47,746 nucleotides of DNA from Stygiobacter sp. (GCA_006218045.1 VBWB01000036.1:1-47746); one strand, 5' to 3'. Shown: positions 24,276-35,336, counted from the first letter of the stretch. The notes: a model not told the origin generated them from the letters alone. Numbers and translations: made by a program.

Positions 24276-25541
24276 TTGTCAGCCAAGTTGATGCATTCGC
24301 AACTAAATAATTTGCGCCTTCTGGAATTGCGCCTGTGGCTGCTTGTTTCACTCGCCGCCCTGGCGGTGGCCGGCGCCTTGGCCCTGGGTTTGGCCTTGGC
24401 GCGAACCCCGGGCGTGCAGGATTGGTTGCCGTCGGGTCCGGATTTTTTCCATAAGGCGCTGGTCACCCATGTGGTGTTTTCCTTCCAGGTCTGGCTGTTG
24501 GCCATGCTGGCGGCGGCCTCGACGCAAGGCCGCGCCGCGCCGCTGCCCGGGCTGGTCGGGGTGGGGCTGACCATCGCCGGCTGTGCCCTTTTGTTGCTGG
24601 TCACCCTGGCCGGTTGGGGCGAGGCGTCGCTCAACAATTATGTGCCGGTGCTCGATCACCCGCTCTATCTGGCCGGCTTGGGGCTGATCGCCGTTGGAAT
24701 CGGCTGCGCCTTGTTGCGCCCCGGCAACGATATGACTGCCATGGCATTTGCCTATGCGGTCGCCCTGATCTGCTTTGCCGTCGCCGTCCTGCGGCTGCCG
24801 TCCGACCTGGATGCGGGCTTCCGCTACGAGCGGCTGTTCTGGGGCGGCGGTCATGTACTGCAATTCGTCAATACCGGCCTGATCATGTGGGCGTGGCGGC
24901 GTCTGGCCGGCGGCGGAGACACCCCGCTGTCCCGTCTGGCCTTCGCCTTGCTGGCGGCGGGAGCGGCGGCGGCCCTGGTCATCGAGTTCCGCCTCGATCC
25001 GCTGGGGCTGTCCTGGCGTCGGGCCTATACGGACATGCTGTGGTATCTGCTGCCGTTGCCGCCGATCGTGTTGGCGGCGGATATGCTGTGGCGTCGCCGC
25101 CGGATGGGGGGCATCGCCGGTATGGCATTATGGACGTCGTGGCTGGTCTTCGCCCTGGGCGGGGTGGCCGGCTTCGCCCTGGGGGCCGGAGATACCCGCA
25201 CCCCCAGCCATTATCACGCCATGATCGGCGGCGTGAACGTGGCGCTGATGGGCGTGATCCATGCGGCATTGTTGCCGACCTTGGGCCGGGCGGTGGCATC
25301 GCTACGCTTGGTGCGCTGGCAGATCGGCCTTTACGGCGGCGGCCAGATGCTGCACGCCCTGGGCTTTTATCTGGCCGGCTTGGCTGGGGTGGCGCGCAAG
25401 ACGGCGGGGGCTGAACAGGGTTTGGACAGCGCCGTCAAACTGGCATCCATGGGGGTGGTGGGGTTGGGCGGCGCCATTGCCGTTCTGGGTGGGGTATTGT
25501 TCGTCGGTCATGTCCTGGCCCGGTTGGTGCGCCATGATTAG
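24276..25541 (+). CDS. Divergent heme-copper oxidase-like subunit I lacking helix VII histidines
   Basis: A 421-residue membrane protein with twelve predicted helices, the core number of heme-copper oxidase subunit I. Conserved positions, counted from the TTG at 24276, are His65 in helix II (ALVTHVVFSF), a low-spin heme ligand position, His193 in helix VI (FWGGGHVLQF) and His312 and His314 in helix X (TPSHYHAMIGG). Aligning RRAY (248-251) with the TRAY after the normal His-His pair puts Glu237-Phe238 at that pair. The Tyr of HPEVY is Phe197. CuB binding and the His-Tyr crosslink are thus absent or altered. It may be a nitric oxide reductase-type or unknown enzyme. The TTG is preferred because GGAGGGGG precedes it; the ATG at 24291 is the alternative. 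It overlaps subunit II by 8 bases. Confidence 0.75.
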   Translation: MSAKLMHSQLNNLRLLELRLWLLVSLAALAVAGALALGLALARTPGVQDWLPSGPDFFHKALVTHVVFSFQVWLLAMLAAASTQGRAAPLPGLVGVGLTIAGCALLLLVTLAGWGEASLNNYVPVLDHPLYLAGLGLIAVGIGCALLRPGNDMTAMAFAYAVALICFAVAVLRLPSDLDAGFRYERLFWGGGHVLQFVNTGLIMWAWRRLAGGGDTPLSRLAFALLAAGAAAALVIEFRLDPLGLSWRRAYTDMLWYLLPLPPIVLAADMLWRRRRMGGIAGMALWTSWLVFALGGVAGFALGAGDTRTPSHYHAMIGGVNVALMGVIHAALLPTLGRAVASLRLVRWQIGLYGGGQMLHALGFYLAGLAGVARKTAGAEQGLDSAVKLASMGVVGLGGAIAVLGGVLFVGHVLARLVRHD

Positions 25542-25947
25542 GGCGCTGCCCATTGCCGCCTTCGCCGTCTTGGCCATGTTCTGGCCCGGCTGGACCGAGC
25601 CGGAGGCGGATATGGGGGAGGCGGTGGAGGCGACGGCCTTCATCGCTCGTGTCCATGCTTATGCCGGCCTTTATAGCGAGGATGCCCCGGCGGGTGAAAT
25701 TCCCATGCTGGCACGTCGGTTCGAGTTCTATCCAGCCGTGCGATTGCAATCAGGGCAAAGCTACCGCCTGTTGCTGATGGCGGAAGATGCGGTGCATTCG
25801 GTGGTGGTGAACGGGCGCGAGATGTTGCTGGTGCCCGGAATGGTGCAGGCGGTCGAGCTCTCGCCGCGACCGGGTGACGTGGTGGAATTGCGCTGCAACG
25901 AATATTGCGGCCTGGGGCACAATCGCATGCGGCTGAGGATTCATTGA
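25534..25947 (+). CDS. Short CuA-type subunit II (cupredoxin)
   Basis: A 137-residue protein with one N-terminal membrane anchor (about 4-17) and a periplasmic cupredoxin domain. The binuclear CuA site is complete: His88 (in EDAVHSVVVNG), Cys121, Glu123, Cys125, His129 and Met132 in RCNEYCGLGHNRM. This most resembles the ba3-type subunit II (CNQYCGLGH) and shows that electrons come from a periplasmic donor such as a c-type cytochrome or cupredoxin. It is much shorter than the usual 220-280 residues and has a single anchor helix. It is translationally coupled to the subunit I-like gene. A terminator follows 38 bases later, so the two genes are the whole operon and no subunit III or assembly gene is included. 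Confidence 0.85.
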   Translation: MIRALPIAAFAVLAMFWPGWTEPEADMGEAVEATAFIARVHAYAGLYSEDAPAGEIPMLARRFEFYPAVRLQSGQSYRLLLMAEDAVHSVVVNGREMLLVPGMVQAVELSPRPGDVVELRCNEYCGLGHNRMRLRIH

Positions 25948-25985
25948 GGCGACCCAATCGCGCCGTATCCGGCCCCGCCTGATGA

Positions 25986-26012
25986 AAGCCGCCCCAGGGC
26001 GGCTTTTCTTTT
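25986..26012 (+). terminator. Terminator after the CuA subunit gene
   Basis: AAAGCCGCC, a CCAG loop, GGCGGCTTT then TCTTTT. A clear rho-independent terminator that isolates the oxidase-like pair from the pdh operon. Confidence 0.88.
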
Positions 26013-26099
26013 GCCGATCCGCTCCCAATATCCCCGTCAGGCGCTAACCCGATGAAGCCATTGGCTTGCTGCATCGCACCACCTGTTGCCCGCCCATCT

Positions 26100-26250
26100 G
26101 GTTAGGTTTTGATAAATAACTATTATCCAGTTAATTGCCATTATTGCGTTGCAATATAAGCGTTTTTGACGCCAAAACGCCTTGCTAAAAAGGGAAGGTT
26201 GGTTTACCTATCTGTCCACGCACTCACATCATCCTGCCCTGGGAGGAACC
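26100..26250 (+). promoter_or_regulatory. AT-rich promoter region of the pdh operon
   Basis: The sequence turns AT-rich from about 26100 (GATAAATAACTATTATCC). A palindrome ATTGC-GTT-GCAAT lies at 26143-26155, followed by ATATAAG. The palindrome resembles the TTTGCAAA motif before the propionyl-CoA synthetase gene and may be an operator. GGGAGGA at 26241-26247 is the ribosome site for pdhA. Confidence 0.4.
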
Positions 26251-27252
26251 ATGGCGACCACGTCCAAGCGCAAAGCCAAGTCGGCGGAGATCGGACCGGA
26301 CCAGCTGATCGGCTGGTATCGCGATATGCTGCTGATCCGTCGTTTCGAGGAAAAGGCCGGCCAGTTGTATGGCATGGGTCTGATCGGCGGTTTCTGTCAC
26401 CTGTATATCGGCCAGGAAGCGGTGGTCGTCGGCATGCAATCGGCGGCGGGCGACACCGATTCGGTCGTCACCAGCTACCGTGACCACGGCCAGATGCTGG
26501 CGTGCGGCATGGATGCCAAGGGGGTGATGGCGGAACTGACCGGGCGCAGCGGCGGCTATTCCCGCGGCAAGGGCGGCTCCATGCACATGTTCAGCCGGGA
26601 AAAGCGCTTTTACGGCGGTCACGGCATCGTCGCCGCCCAGGTGCCCATCGGCACCGGCCTGGGCTTCGCCCACAAATACACCGGCGACCAGGGCGTCTGT
26701 CACGTCTACCTGGGCGATGGGGCGGTTAACCAAGGTCAGGTTTACGAGAGCTTCAACATGGCCGCCTTGTGGAAGTTGCCGGTGGTCTATGTGATCGAGA
26801 ACAACAAATACGCCATGGGCACCTCGTCCGAGCGGCACGCCGCCGGCACCGAGTTGTTCAAGCGCGGTTTCGCCTATGGCATTCCCGGCGAGGCGGTGGA
26901 CGGCATGAGCGTGCAGGCGGTGTACGAAGCCGGCAGCCGGGCGCTGGATCATGCCCGCTCCGGCAACGGCCCCTATATCCTGGAAATGAAGACCTATCGC
27001 TATCGCGGCCATTCCATGTCCGATCCGGCCAAGTACCGGACCAAGGAGGAAGTGACCAAGATGCGCGAGCAGCATGACCCCATCGACACCCTGAAGGCCA
27101 AGCTGCTGGAACTGGCGCTGGTCGACGAGGCGGCGCTCAAGGACATGGACCGCGAGGTCAAGGTCATCGTCACCGAAGCGGCGGAATTCGCGCAAACCAG
27201 CCCCGAGCCGGATTTGTCCGAATTGTGGACCGACGTGCTGATTGAAGCCTGA
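26251..27252 (+). CDS. pdhA: Pyruvate dehydrogenase E1 component, alpha subunit
   Basis: Thiamine diphosphate-dependent decarboxylation of pyruvate, in an alpha2beta2 E1. The 333-residue protein has FCHLYIGQEAVVVGM and SYRDHGQMLA near the start. The ThDP motif GDGAVNQGQVYESFNMA is followed by NN, here VIENNKYAMGTSS, and the phosphorylation-loop region YRYRGHSMSDPAKYR. Length and motifs match the alphaproteobacterial type. The start MATTSKRKAKS is directly behind GGGAGGAACC. It is the first gene of the operon, with 15 bases to pdhB. Confidence 0.97.
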   Translation: MATTSKRKAKSAEIGPDQLIGWYRDMLLIRRFEEKAGQLYGMGLIGGFCHLYIGQEAVVVGMQSAAGDTDSVVTSYRDHGQMLACGMDAKGVMAELTGRSGGYSRGKGGSMHMFSREKRFYGGHGIVAAQVPIGTGLGFAHKYTGDQGVCHVYLGDGAVNQGQVYESFNMAALWKLPVVYVIENNKYAMGTSSERHAAGTELFKRGFAYGIPGEAVDGMSVQAVYEAGSRALDHARSGNGPYILEMKTYRYRGHSMSDPAKYRTKEEVTKMREQHDPIDTLKAKLLELALVDEAALKDMDREVKVIVTEAAEFAQTSPEPDLSELWTDVLIEA

Positions 27253-27267
27253 GGGGGAGACGAGACG

Positions 27268-28641
27268 ATGGCTATCGAAATTCTGATGCCGGCGCTGTCG
27301 CCGACCATGACTGAAGGCAAGCTGGCCCGTTGGCTGAAGGCCGAGGGCGACGCGGTGAAGTCGGGCGACGTGCTGGCCGAGATTGAAACCGACAAGGCGA
27401 CCATGGAAATGGAAGCGGTCGAGGAAGGCACCTTGGGCAAGATCCTGATCGCTGACGGCACCGAGGGTGTGGCCGTCAACACTGCCATTGCCATCATTCT
27501 GGAAGAGGGCGAGACCGCTGCCGATCTGGGCAAGGTGATGGAGAATGCCGGCCCCAGCGCCACCCCGGTGATCCACGATGCCGGCCCGCAGGCGGCGATC
27601 ATGGCCCGGGCGCCGGCGGTCTGCGCCCCGGCGCATGTGGAAAAGGAATACGCCAAGTACAACCGTCAGACCGTGCGCGAAGCGCTGCGCGACGCCATGG
27701 CCGAGGAAATGCGCCGCGACGACGGCGTCTTCCTGCTGGGCGAGGAAGTGGCGCAGTACCAGGGCGCCTATAAGGTGTCGCAGGGTCTGTTGGACGAGTT
27801 CGGCGATAAGCGGGTGATCGACACGCCGATCACCGAGATGGGGTTCGCCGGTCTGGCCGTGGGTGCGGCTTTCGCTGGCCTGAAGCCCATCGTCGAGTTC
27901 ATGACCATGAACTTCTCCATGCAGGCCATCGACCACGTCATTAATTCGGCGGCCAAGACCCTGTACATGTCGGGCGGCCAACAGCCCTGTCCCATCGTCT
28001 TCCGTGGCCCCAACGGTGCCGCCGCCCGCGTCGGCGCCCAGCACAGCCAGGATTTCGCCTCGTGGTATGCCCATTGCCCCGGCCTGAAGGTGGTGGCGCC
28101 TTGGTCCGCCGCCGACGCCAAGGGTCTGCTGAAAGCGGCCATCCGCGACCCCAACCCGGTGGTGGTGCTGGAAAATGAAATCCTTTACGGCCAGTCCTTC
28201 GACGTGCCCGACGACCCGGATTTCATCGTCCCCATCGGCAAGGCCAAGATCGAGCGCGCGGGCGAGCATGTGACCATCGTCACCTATTCGCGCATGGTCG
28301 GCACCTCGCTGGAAGCCGCGGCGCTGCTGGAAAAGGACGGCATTTCCGCCGAAGTGCTGAACCTGCGCAGCCTGCGCCCCATCGACATCGACAGCATCGT
28401 CGCCTCGGTGAAGAAGACCAATCGCATCATCTCGGTGGAAGAGGGCTGGGCCTATGCCGGCATCGGCGCGGAAATCGCCGCCCTGATGATGGAGCATTGC
28501 TTCGACTGGCTGGACGCGCCGGTCATCCGGGTGTGCGGTGCCGACGTGCCCATGCCCTATGCCGCCAATCTGGAACGCCTGTATCTGCCGACCCCGGATG
28601 GCATCGCCGATGCCGCCCGCAAGGTCTGCTACGCCAAGTAA
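27268..28641 (+). CDS. pdhB: Pyruvate dehydrogenase E1 component, beta subunit with N-terminal lipoyl domain
   Basis: Second E1 chain. Residues about 1-78 are a complete biotinyl/lipoyl domain with the lipoyl lysine in [18 protein letters not shown] short Ala/Pro linker (about 90-120) leads to the transketolase-type beta domain ([56 protein letters not shown]). The fused lipoyl domain is a known alphaproteobacterial feature, so this is normal for the group at 457 residues. Its lipoyl domain is nearly identical to that of PdhC downstream, suggesting duplication or gene conversion between the two. Confidence 0.97.
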   Translation: MAIEILMPALSPTMTEGKLARWLKAEGDAVKSGDVLAEIETDKATMEMEAVEEGTLGKILIADGTEGVAVNTAIAIILEEGETAADLGKVMENAGPSATPVIHDAGPQAAIMARAPAVCAPAHVEKEYAKYNRQTVREALRDAMAEEMRRDDGVFLLGEEVAQYQGAYKVSQGLLDEFGDKRVIDTPITEMGFAGLAVGAAFAGLKPIVEFMTMNFSMQAIDHVINSAAKTLYMSGGQQPCPIVFRGPNGAAARVGAQHSQDFASWYAHCPGLKVVAPWSAADAKGLLKAAIRDPNPVVVLENEILYGQSFDVPDDPDFIVPIGKAKIERAGEHVTIVTYSRMVGTSLEAAALLEKDGISAEVLNLRSLRPIDIDSIVASVKKTNRIISVEEGWAYAGIGAEIAALMMEHCFDWLDAPVIRVCGADVPMPYAANLERLYLPTPDGIADAARKVCYAK

Positions 28642-28653
28642 GGAGAGCGCGAA

Positions 28654-29871
28654 ATGCCCATCGAACTTTTGATGCCCGCGCTTTCTCCCACCATGACCGA
28701 GGGCACCTTGGCCCGGTGGTTGAAGAAGGAAGGCGATGCGGTGAAGTCCGGCGATGTTCTGGCCGAGATCGAAACCGACAAGGCGACCATGGAATTCGAG
28801 GCCGTGGACGAGGGCGTGTTGGGGAAGATTCTGATCCCCGACGGCACCTCCGGCGTCGCCGTCAATACCCCCATCGGCGTGCTGCTGGAAGAGGGCGAGG
28901 ATGCGTCCAGCATCGTCGCCAAGCCGAAAGCCGCCGCCCCGGCGGCTGTGGCTGCCCCGGTGGTGGCGGCTGCTGCTCCCGTCGCCGCCGCCGCTGCGGC
29001 GCCGTCCCATGGTGGTGACCGCGTTTTCGCCAGCCCGCTGGCCAAGCGCATCGCTGCCGATGCCGGCTTGGACCTGAAGGCGGTCAAGGGCTCCGGCCCC
29101 CATGGCCGGGTGGTCAAGGCCGACGTCGAACAGGCGCTCAAGGGTGGTGTCGCCGCCGCCCCGGTTGCCGTTGCCGCCGCCGCGCCGGTGGTTGCTGCCA
29201 AGGCTGCCCCGGCCCCGGCAATCGCCAATCCGTTCGAGCCGGCTTTCGAGGAAATCCCCAATTCCTCCATGCGCAAGGTCATCGCCCGGCGCCTGACCGA
29301 GGCCCTGCTGAAGGTGCGCAGCGATCTCAATGGCCGCTCGGACGCCTATAAGCTGTCGGTCAACGACTTCATCATCCGCGCCGTGGCGCTGGCCTTGAAG
29401 AAGGTACCCGCCGCCAATGCGTCGTGGGGCGAAGAATCCATCAAGCGTTATACCGACGTGGATATTTCGGTGGCGGTGGCTACCCCCAACGGTCTGATCA
29501 CCCCCATCGTCCACCATGCCGACCATAAGGGTCTGGCGGCCATTTCCAATGAAATGAAGGAACTGGCGGCCAAGGCTCGCGACGGCAAGCTGAAGCCGGA
29601 GGAATTCCAGGGCGGTGGCTTCACCATCTCCAATCTGGGCATGTTCGGCGTCAAGGACTTCGCCGCCATCATCAACCCGCCGCAGGGCTGCATCCTGGCG
29701 GTGGGCGCGGGGGAACAGCGCCCGGTGGTCAAGGCCGGCGCCCTGGCCATCGCCACGGTGATGACCTGCACGCTTTCGGTCGACCATCGCGTCGTCGACG
29801 GCGCGGTCGGCGCCGAGTTCCTGGCCGCCTTCAAGAAGCTGGTCGAAGACCCGCTTTCCATGCTGCTGTAG
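28654..29871 (+). CDS. pdhC: Dihydrolipoamide acetyltransferase (E2) of pyruvate dehydrogenase
   Basis: Core of the complex; transfers acetyl groups to CoA. One lipoyl domain (about 1-78) carries the lysine in [17 protein letters not shown]. An Ala/Pro linker follows, then the E1/E3-binding domain (about 125-165, [20 protein letters not shown] and [15 protein letters not shown]) and a second Ala/Pro linker. The catalytic domain (about 195-405) ends with [16 protein letters not shown], containing the catalytic His and Asp of HRxxDG. Length is 405 residues. It starts 12 bases after pdhB with an AGGAG ribosome site. Confidence 0.97.
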   Translation: MPIELLMPALSPTMTEGTLARWLKKEGDAVKSGDVLAEIETDKATMEFEAVDEGVLGKILIPDGTSGVAVNTPIGVLLEEGEDASSIVAKPKAAAPAAVAAPVVAAAAPVAAAAAAPSHGGDRVFASPLAKRIAADAGLDLKAVKGSGPHGRVVKADVEQALKGGVAAAPVAVAAAAPVVAAKAAPAPAIANPFEPAFEEIPNSSMRKVIARRLTEALLKVRSDLNGRSDAYKLSVNDFIIRAVALALKKVPAANASWGEESIKRYTDVDISVAVATPNGLITPIVHHADHKGLAAISNEMKELAAKARDGKLKPEEFQGGGFTISNLGMFGVKDFAAIINPPQGCILAVGAGEQRPVVKAGALAIATVMTCTLSVDHRVVDGAVGAEFLAAFKKLVEDPLSMLL

Positions 29872-29885
29872 GGGAGGCCAAGGCC

Positions 29886-30497
29886 ATGGACCGGGAGAAA
29901 ATCGCCCTGGCCATGCCGGCCATCCGCCAGGAGTTTGAAGCCTTGAAGCAAGCCTTGGCCGAGGGGCGGATGCCATCCGCCGTCTCGGCCCTGTTCGGCG
30001 GCTGCCTGAGCTGGGGCGACGAGTTGCGCTCCATCTATGCCCACGACGACCGTCAGGCGCTGTCGGGGCGCGATCCGCTGACCCGCTTTTTCGTCACCCG
30101 TTTTCGCGGTCAGGAATGCGATACGGATATGGCCGGCGCCACTGGCGGCACCTGCTTTTTGCTGGCGTTTTCCGCCTTTCCCTATCTGGACGCCCTGATG
30201 GTGGAAATGTCGGTCGGCGACCATATGGGCTTTGACGAAGACGGTAATTGGCTGGTCAGCAAGATCGTCGCCGGCACCATGGACGGTTCGCGCCTGAAAG
30301 TGGACAAGGGCCATCAGGGCTGGCGCTTCGATCTGCTGAGCGTCTATCAGACCAAGGCCCAGGCCATGGATACTTTTATCACTGAACGCTTCGGCGGTGA
30401 TTTCGATGCCTTCTTGTGGCGTTACGTCGCCGATCACGATCTGGCATTCGACATGGATCGGGCCTGGCGCCCGCTGGTGGAAAAGGGGGGGATCTGA
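29886..30497 (+). CDS. Unrecognised protein in the pdh operon (203 aa)
   Basis: I do not recognise this protein. It is soluble, with no signal peptide or membrane segment. The N-terminal 45 residues look helical (IRQEFEALKQALAEGR). The middle has two odd stretches: GATGGTCFLLAFSAFPYLDA and SVGDHMGFDEDGNW. The C-terminus is rich in aromatic and acidic residues (FGGDFDAFLWRYVADHDLAF). Codon use and GC match the neighbours. It begins 14 bases after pdhC behind a GGGGAGG site and its stop overlaps the start of the next gene by one base. It is therefore surely translated with the complex, and a regulatory or assembly role for PDH is a reasonable guess from position only. Confidence 0.8.
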   Translation: MDREKIALAMPAIRQEFEALKQALAEGRMPSAVSALFGGCLSWGDELRSIYAHDDRQALSGRDPLTRFFVTRFRGQECDTDMAGATGGTCFLLAFSAFPYLDALMVEMSVGDHMGFDEDGNWLVSKIVAGTMDGSRLKVDKGHQGWRFDLLSVYQTKAQAMDTFITERFGGDFDAFLWRYVADHDLAFDMDRAWRPLVEKGGI

Positions 30498-30964
30498 TGC
30501 GGATCCGCGTACGTGAACTGGACCGGCCCTTGGCCGGCTTCTCTGCCCGGACGGTCGAGCCGTCACTGGCGGAATCCCAGGCGGTGGCCGGGTTGATCGA
30601 CATGGTCGGCGGCTCGGCCCTGTTCGGTGAACATCTGCTGCTGCCGGAAGAGCAGGAAAGCTGCTATCGCGCCATCTGCGACCTGCGCCGCCTGATCGGC
30701 GACACCAGCCAACTGATCGGCGACGATGGCGTCGCCCACGACACATTGCTGGCCATGCGTGCCGCCTGCCGTCGCTATCTGGATGCCGCCGAGGCGTGGG
30801 ACCGTCAGGCCGGGCGGCGCCACGCCATGCCCAGCTATCGTTTTTATCAATTGCTCGGCGCCTTCCGCGACGTCATGGGCATCTATCTGTGGCGTCTGGC
30901 CGATCTGCACGATCTGGACGTCGATGGACGGCTGGCCGCGTTTTTTCCCGCCGCCCGCGACTGA
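30497..30964 (+). CDS. Unrecognised protein in the pdh operon (155 aa)
   Basis: I do not recognise this protein. It is small, charged and mostly helical: CYRAICDLRRLIGDTSQL, then HDTLLAMRAACRRYLDAAEAW and a tail with YRFYQLLGAFRDVMGIYLW. No membrane segment or signal is seen. The start ATG overlaps the preceding stop (TGATG), a sign of coupled translation, so the two proteins may work as a pair. It ends 37 bases before lpd. Placement between E2 and E3 genes suggests a link to the pyruvate dehydrogenase complex, which is inference. Confidence 0.78.
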   Translation: MRIRVRELDRPLAGFSARTVEPSLAESQAVAGLIDMVGGSALFGEHLLLPEEQESCYRAICDLRRLIGDTSQLIGDDGVAHDTLLAMRAACRRYLDAAEAWDRQAGRRHAMPSYRFYQLLGAFRDVMGIYLWRLADLHDLDVDGRLAAFFPAARD

Positions 30965-31001
30965 GCCGGGCCGACATAACTGATTTGGGTGGAGACATCA
31001 C

Positions 31002-32396
31002 ATGTCCGACAACACTTTCGACGTGGTGGTCATCGGCGGCGGTCCCGGCGGCTATGTGGCCGCCATCCGCGCCGCGCAATTGGGGATCAAGACCGCGTTG
31101 GTGGAACGCGAGCATCTGGGCGGCATCTGCCTGAACTGGGGCTGTATCCCGACCAAGGCCTTGTTGCGCTCCGCCGACATCTTCCGCACCATGCAGCATG
31201 CTTCCGCCTATGGCCTGTCGGCCCCGGGCGCCAGCTTCGATCTGGCCGCCATCGTCAAGCGCTCGCGCGGGGTGTCGGCGCAATTGTCGGCGGGCGTCAA
31301 GGGCTTGCTGAAAAAGAACAAGGTCACCGTGTTCGACGGTGTCGGCAAGCTGGCCGGTAAAGGCAAGGTGGCGGTGGCCGGCAAGGATAATGTGACGCTT
31401 TCCGGTAAGCACATCATCCTGGCCACCGGCGGTCGCGCCCGCGTTATTCCCGGTCTGGAACCCGACGGCAAGTTCGTCTGGACCTACAAGGAAGCCCTGG
31501 TCCCCGATACCGTGCCGAAAGCTTTGCTGGTCATCGGCTCGGGCGCCATCGGCATCGAGTTCGCCAGCTTCTTCAATGCGCTGGGGGCCAGCGTCACCGT
31601 CGTCGAGATGATGGACCGGGTGATGCCGGTGGAGGACGAGGAAATCAGCGCCCTGGCCCGCAAGCAATTCGAGAAGCAGGGCATGCGCATCATCACCAAC
31701 GCTACGGTCAAGGGCTTGAAGAAATCGGCCAATAACGTCTCGGTGCAGGTGGATGTGGGCGGCAAGGTGGAAGACATCGTTGTCGATCGGGTGATTTCCG
31801 CCGTCGGCATCGTCGCCAATGTGGAAAACATCGGCCTGGAAGGGACCAAGATCAAGGTCGATCGCGGCCACGTGGTCACCAACAAGTGGTGCGAGACCGA
31901 CGAGCCGGGCGTCTACGCCATCGGTGATCTGACGGCGCCGCCGTGGCTGGCGCACAAGGCCAGCCATGAAGGCGTCATCTGCATCGAGAAGATCGCCGGC
32001 CTCAAGGACGTGCACCCGTTGGAAAATTCCAAGATTCCCGGCTGCACCTATTGCCACCCGCAGGTGGCCAGCGTCGGCCTTTCGGAAAAGAAGGCGATCG
32101 AGAAGGGCTATCAGGTCAAGGTCGGTCGTTTCCCCTTCATCGGCAACGGCAAGGCCATTGCGCTGGGTGAGCCGGAAGGTCTGATCAAGACCGTGTTCGA
32201 CGCCAAGACCGGCGAATTGCTGGGCGCTCACATGATCGGCGCCGAGGTGACGGAAATGATCCAGGGCTACACCATCGCCAAGACTCTGGAGACCACCGAG
32301 GCCGAGCTGATGCACACGGTGTTTCCGCACCCGACCCTGTCGGAAATGATGCATGAAGCGGTGCTGTCGGCCTATGGTCGGGCTATCCATTTCTAG
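31002..32396 (+). CDS. lpd: Dihydrolipoamide dehydrogenase (E3)
   Basis: Reoxidises dihydrolipoyl groups of E2 with NAD+. The 464-residue flavoprotein has the FAD motif VVIGGGPGGYVAAIRAAQLG and the redox disulfide GGICLNWGCIPTKAL. The NAD-binding motif VIGSGAIGIEFASFFNALG, a second FAD contact (GVYAIGDLTAPPWLAHKAS) and the catalytic His-Glu pair near the end (HTVFPHPTLSEMMHEA) complete it. Length is normal. It is the last pdh gene proper; the hairpin 32414-32447 follows. Confidence 0.97.
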   Translation: MSDNTFDVVVIGGGPGGYVAAIRAAQLGIKTALVEREHLGGICLNWGCIPTKALLRSADIFRTMQHASAYGLSAPGASFDLAAIVKRSRGVSAQLSAGVKGLLKKNKVTVFDGVGKLAGKGKVAVAGKDNVTLSGKHIILATGGRARVIPGLEPDGKFVWTYKEALVPDTVPKALLVIGSGAIGIEFASFFNALGASVTVVEMMDRVMPVEDEEISALARKQFEKQGMRIITNATVKGLKKSANNVSVQVDVGGKVEDIVVDRVISAVGIVANVENIGLEGTKIKVDRGHVVTNKWCETDEPGVYAIGDLTAPPWLAHKASHEGVICIEKIAGLKDVHPLENSKIPGCTYCHPQVASVGLSEKKAIEKGYQVKVGRFPFIGNGKAIALGEPEGLIKTVFDAKTGELLGAHMIGAEVTEMIQGYTIAKTLETTEAELMHTVFPHPTLSEMMHEAVLSAYGRAIHF

Positions 32397-32413
32397 CCTT
32401 GGCCGTTACCTTG

Positions 32414-32447
32414 GGCCTCGTCACGGCGAATACGGCGTAACGAGGCC
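32414..32447 (+). terminator. 8-bp inverted repeat after lpd
   Basis: GGCCTCGT (32414-32421) and ACGAGGCC (32440-32447) can pair perfectly around an 18-base loop. There is no T-run, so termination would be partial at most; the HD-GYP gene follows directly. Confidence 0.35.
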
Positions 32448-32465
32448 GGCAAGGGGTGTTGGGTG

Positions 32466-34349
<1,884 letters not shown>

Positions 34350-34391
34350 ATTTACTTGACCAACGCCATCCTTGTGGACGATACCCAAGCC

Positions 34392-35336
34392 ATGATCGAC
34401 AAGCCCGTTCTCCGCCATCCCGAAAAGGCCCGCCGTCCCGACAATCCGTCGCCCAGAAAGCCGGATTGGATCAGGGTCAAGGCGCCCACCTCCGCCGAAG
34501 CCGCCGAAGTGCGTAAGCTGATGCGCGACAAGAACCTGCACACCGTGTGCGAGGAAGCGGCCTGTCCCAATATCGGTGAATGCTGGAAGCACAAGCACGC
34601 CACGTTCATGATCCTGGGCGACACCTGCACGCGGGCTTGCGCCTTTTGCAACGTGAAGACCGGCAAGCCCGGTGCCGTCGATGTGTCCGAGCCCGAAAAC
34701 CTGGCCGCCAGCGTCGCCTCCATGGGCTTGAAGCATGTGGTCATCACCTCGGTCGATCGTGACGATCTGGCCGATGGCGGCGCTTTCCAGTTCGTCGCCT
34801 GCATCGAGCGTATCCGCGCCACCAGCCCCGATTGCACCATCGAGGTGCTGACCCCGGATTTCCGTGACAAGGAAGGCGCCATCGCTGCCGTCGCCCGCGC
34901 CCGGCCCGACGTCTTCAACCACAATCTGGAAACGGTGCCGCGCCTCTATCCGGGCATCCGTCCGGGGGCGCGCTATTTCCATTCGCTCCGGCTGTTACAG
35001 ATGGTCAAGGAAATCGACCCGAGCATCTTCACCAAGTCGGGCATCATGGTCGGCTTAGGCGAGACGCGGGCCGAAGTCTTGCAGGTGATGGACGACATGC
35101 GTTCCGCCGGCATCGATTTCATGACCATCGGCCAGTATTTGCAGCCGACGCTCAAGCATGTGGCCGTCGATCGCTTCGTCACCCCGGACGAGTTCGACGA
35201 TTATCGCGCCACCGCCAAGGCCAAGGGCTTTCTGATGGTGGCGGCGACGCCGCTGACCCGGTCGTCGCACCATGCCGACCGCGATTTCGACGAATTGCGC
35301 AAAGCCCGCGCCGCCGCCCAAAGCGCGGCGGAATAG
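34392..35336 (+). CDS. lipA: Lipoyl synthase
   Basis: Radical SAM enzyme that inserts two sulfurs into octanoyl groups to make the lipoyl cofactor used by the PdhB and PdhC lipoyl domains. The 314-residue protein has the auxiliary cluster motif [12 protein letters not shown] and the radical SAM motif [29 protein letters not shown] follows, and the conserved end part SSYHAD-like SSHHADRDF, where the Ser-x-x-His region supplies a cluster ligand. The start [10 protein letters not shown] is chosen; a TTG 36 bases upstream (34356) would add 12 residues and cannot be excluded, as neither has a strong ribosome site. The location behind the pdh genes is functional linkage. It ends 8 bases before the next gene. 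Confidence 0.96.
   Translation: MIDKPVLRHPEKARRPDNPSPRKPDWIRVKAPTSAEAAEVRKLMRDKNLHTVCEEAACPNIGECWKHKHATFMILGDTCTRACAFCNVKTGKPGAVDVSEPENLAASVASMGLKHVVITSVDRDDLADGGAFQFVACIERIRATSPDCTIEVLTPDFRDKEGAIAAVARARPDVFNHNLETVPRLYPGIRPGARYFHSLRLLQMVKEIDPSIFTKSGIMVGLGETRAEVLQVMDDMRSAGIDFMTIGQYLQPTLKHVAVDRFVTPDEFDDYRATAKAKGFLMVAATPLTRSSHHADRDFDELRKARAAAQSAAE

Noticed and set aside
26224-29976. A 1250-codon open frame on the minus strand opposite the pdh genes, and similar long frames at 91-2115 and 19391-22432 on the plus strand
   Set aside because: These are antisense to strongly conserved genes. Their residue make-up (His, Gly, Gln, Asp and Arg repeats) is the usual shadow of GC-rich codons, and they show no domain or ribosome site.
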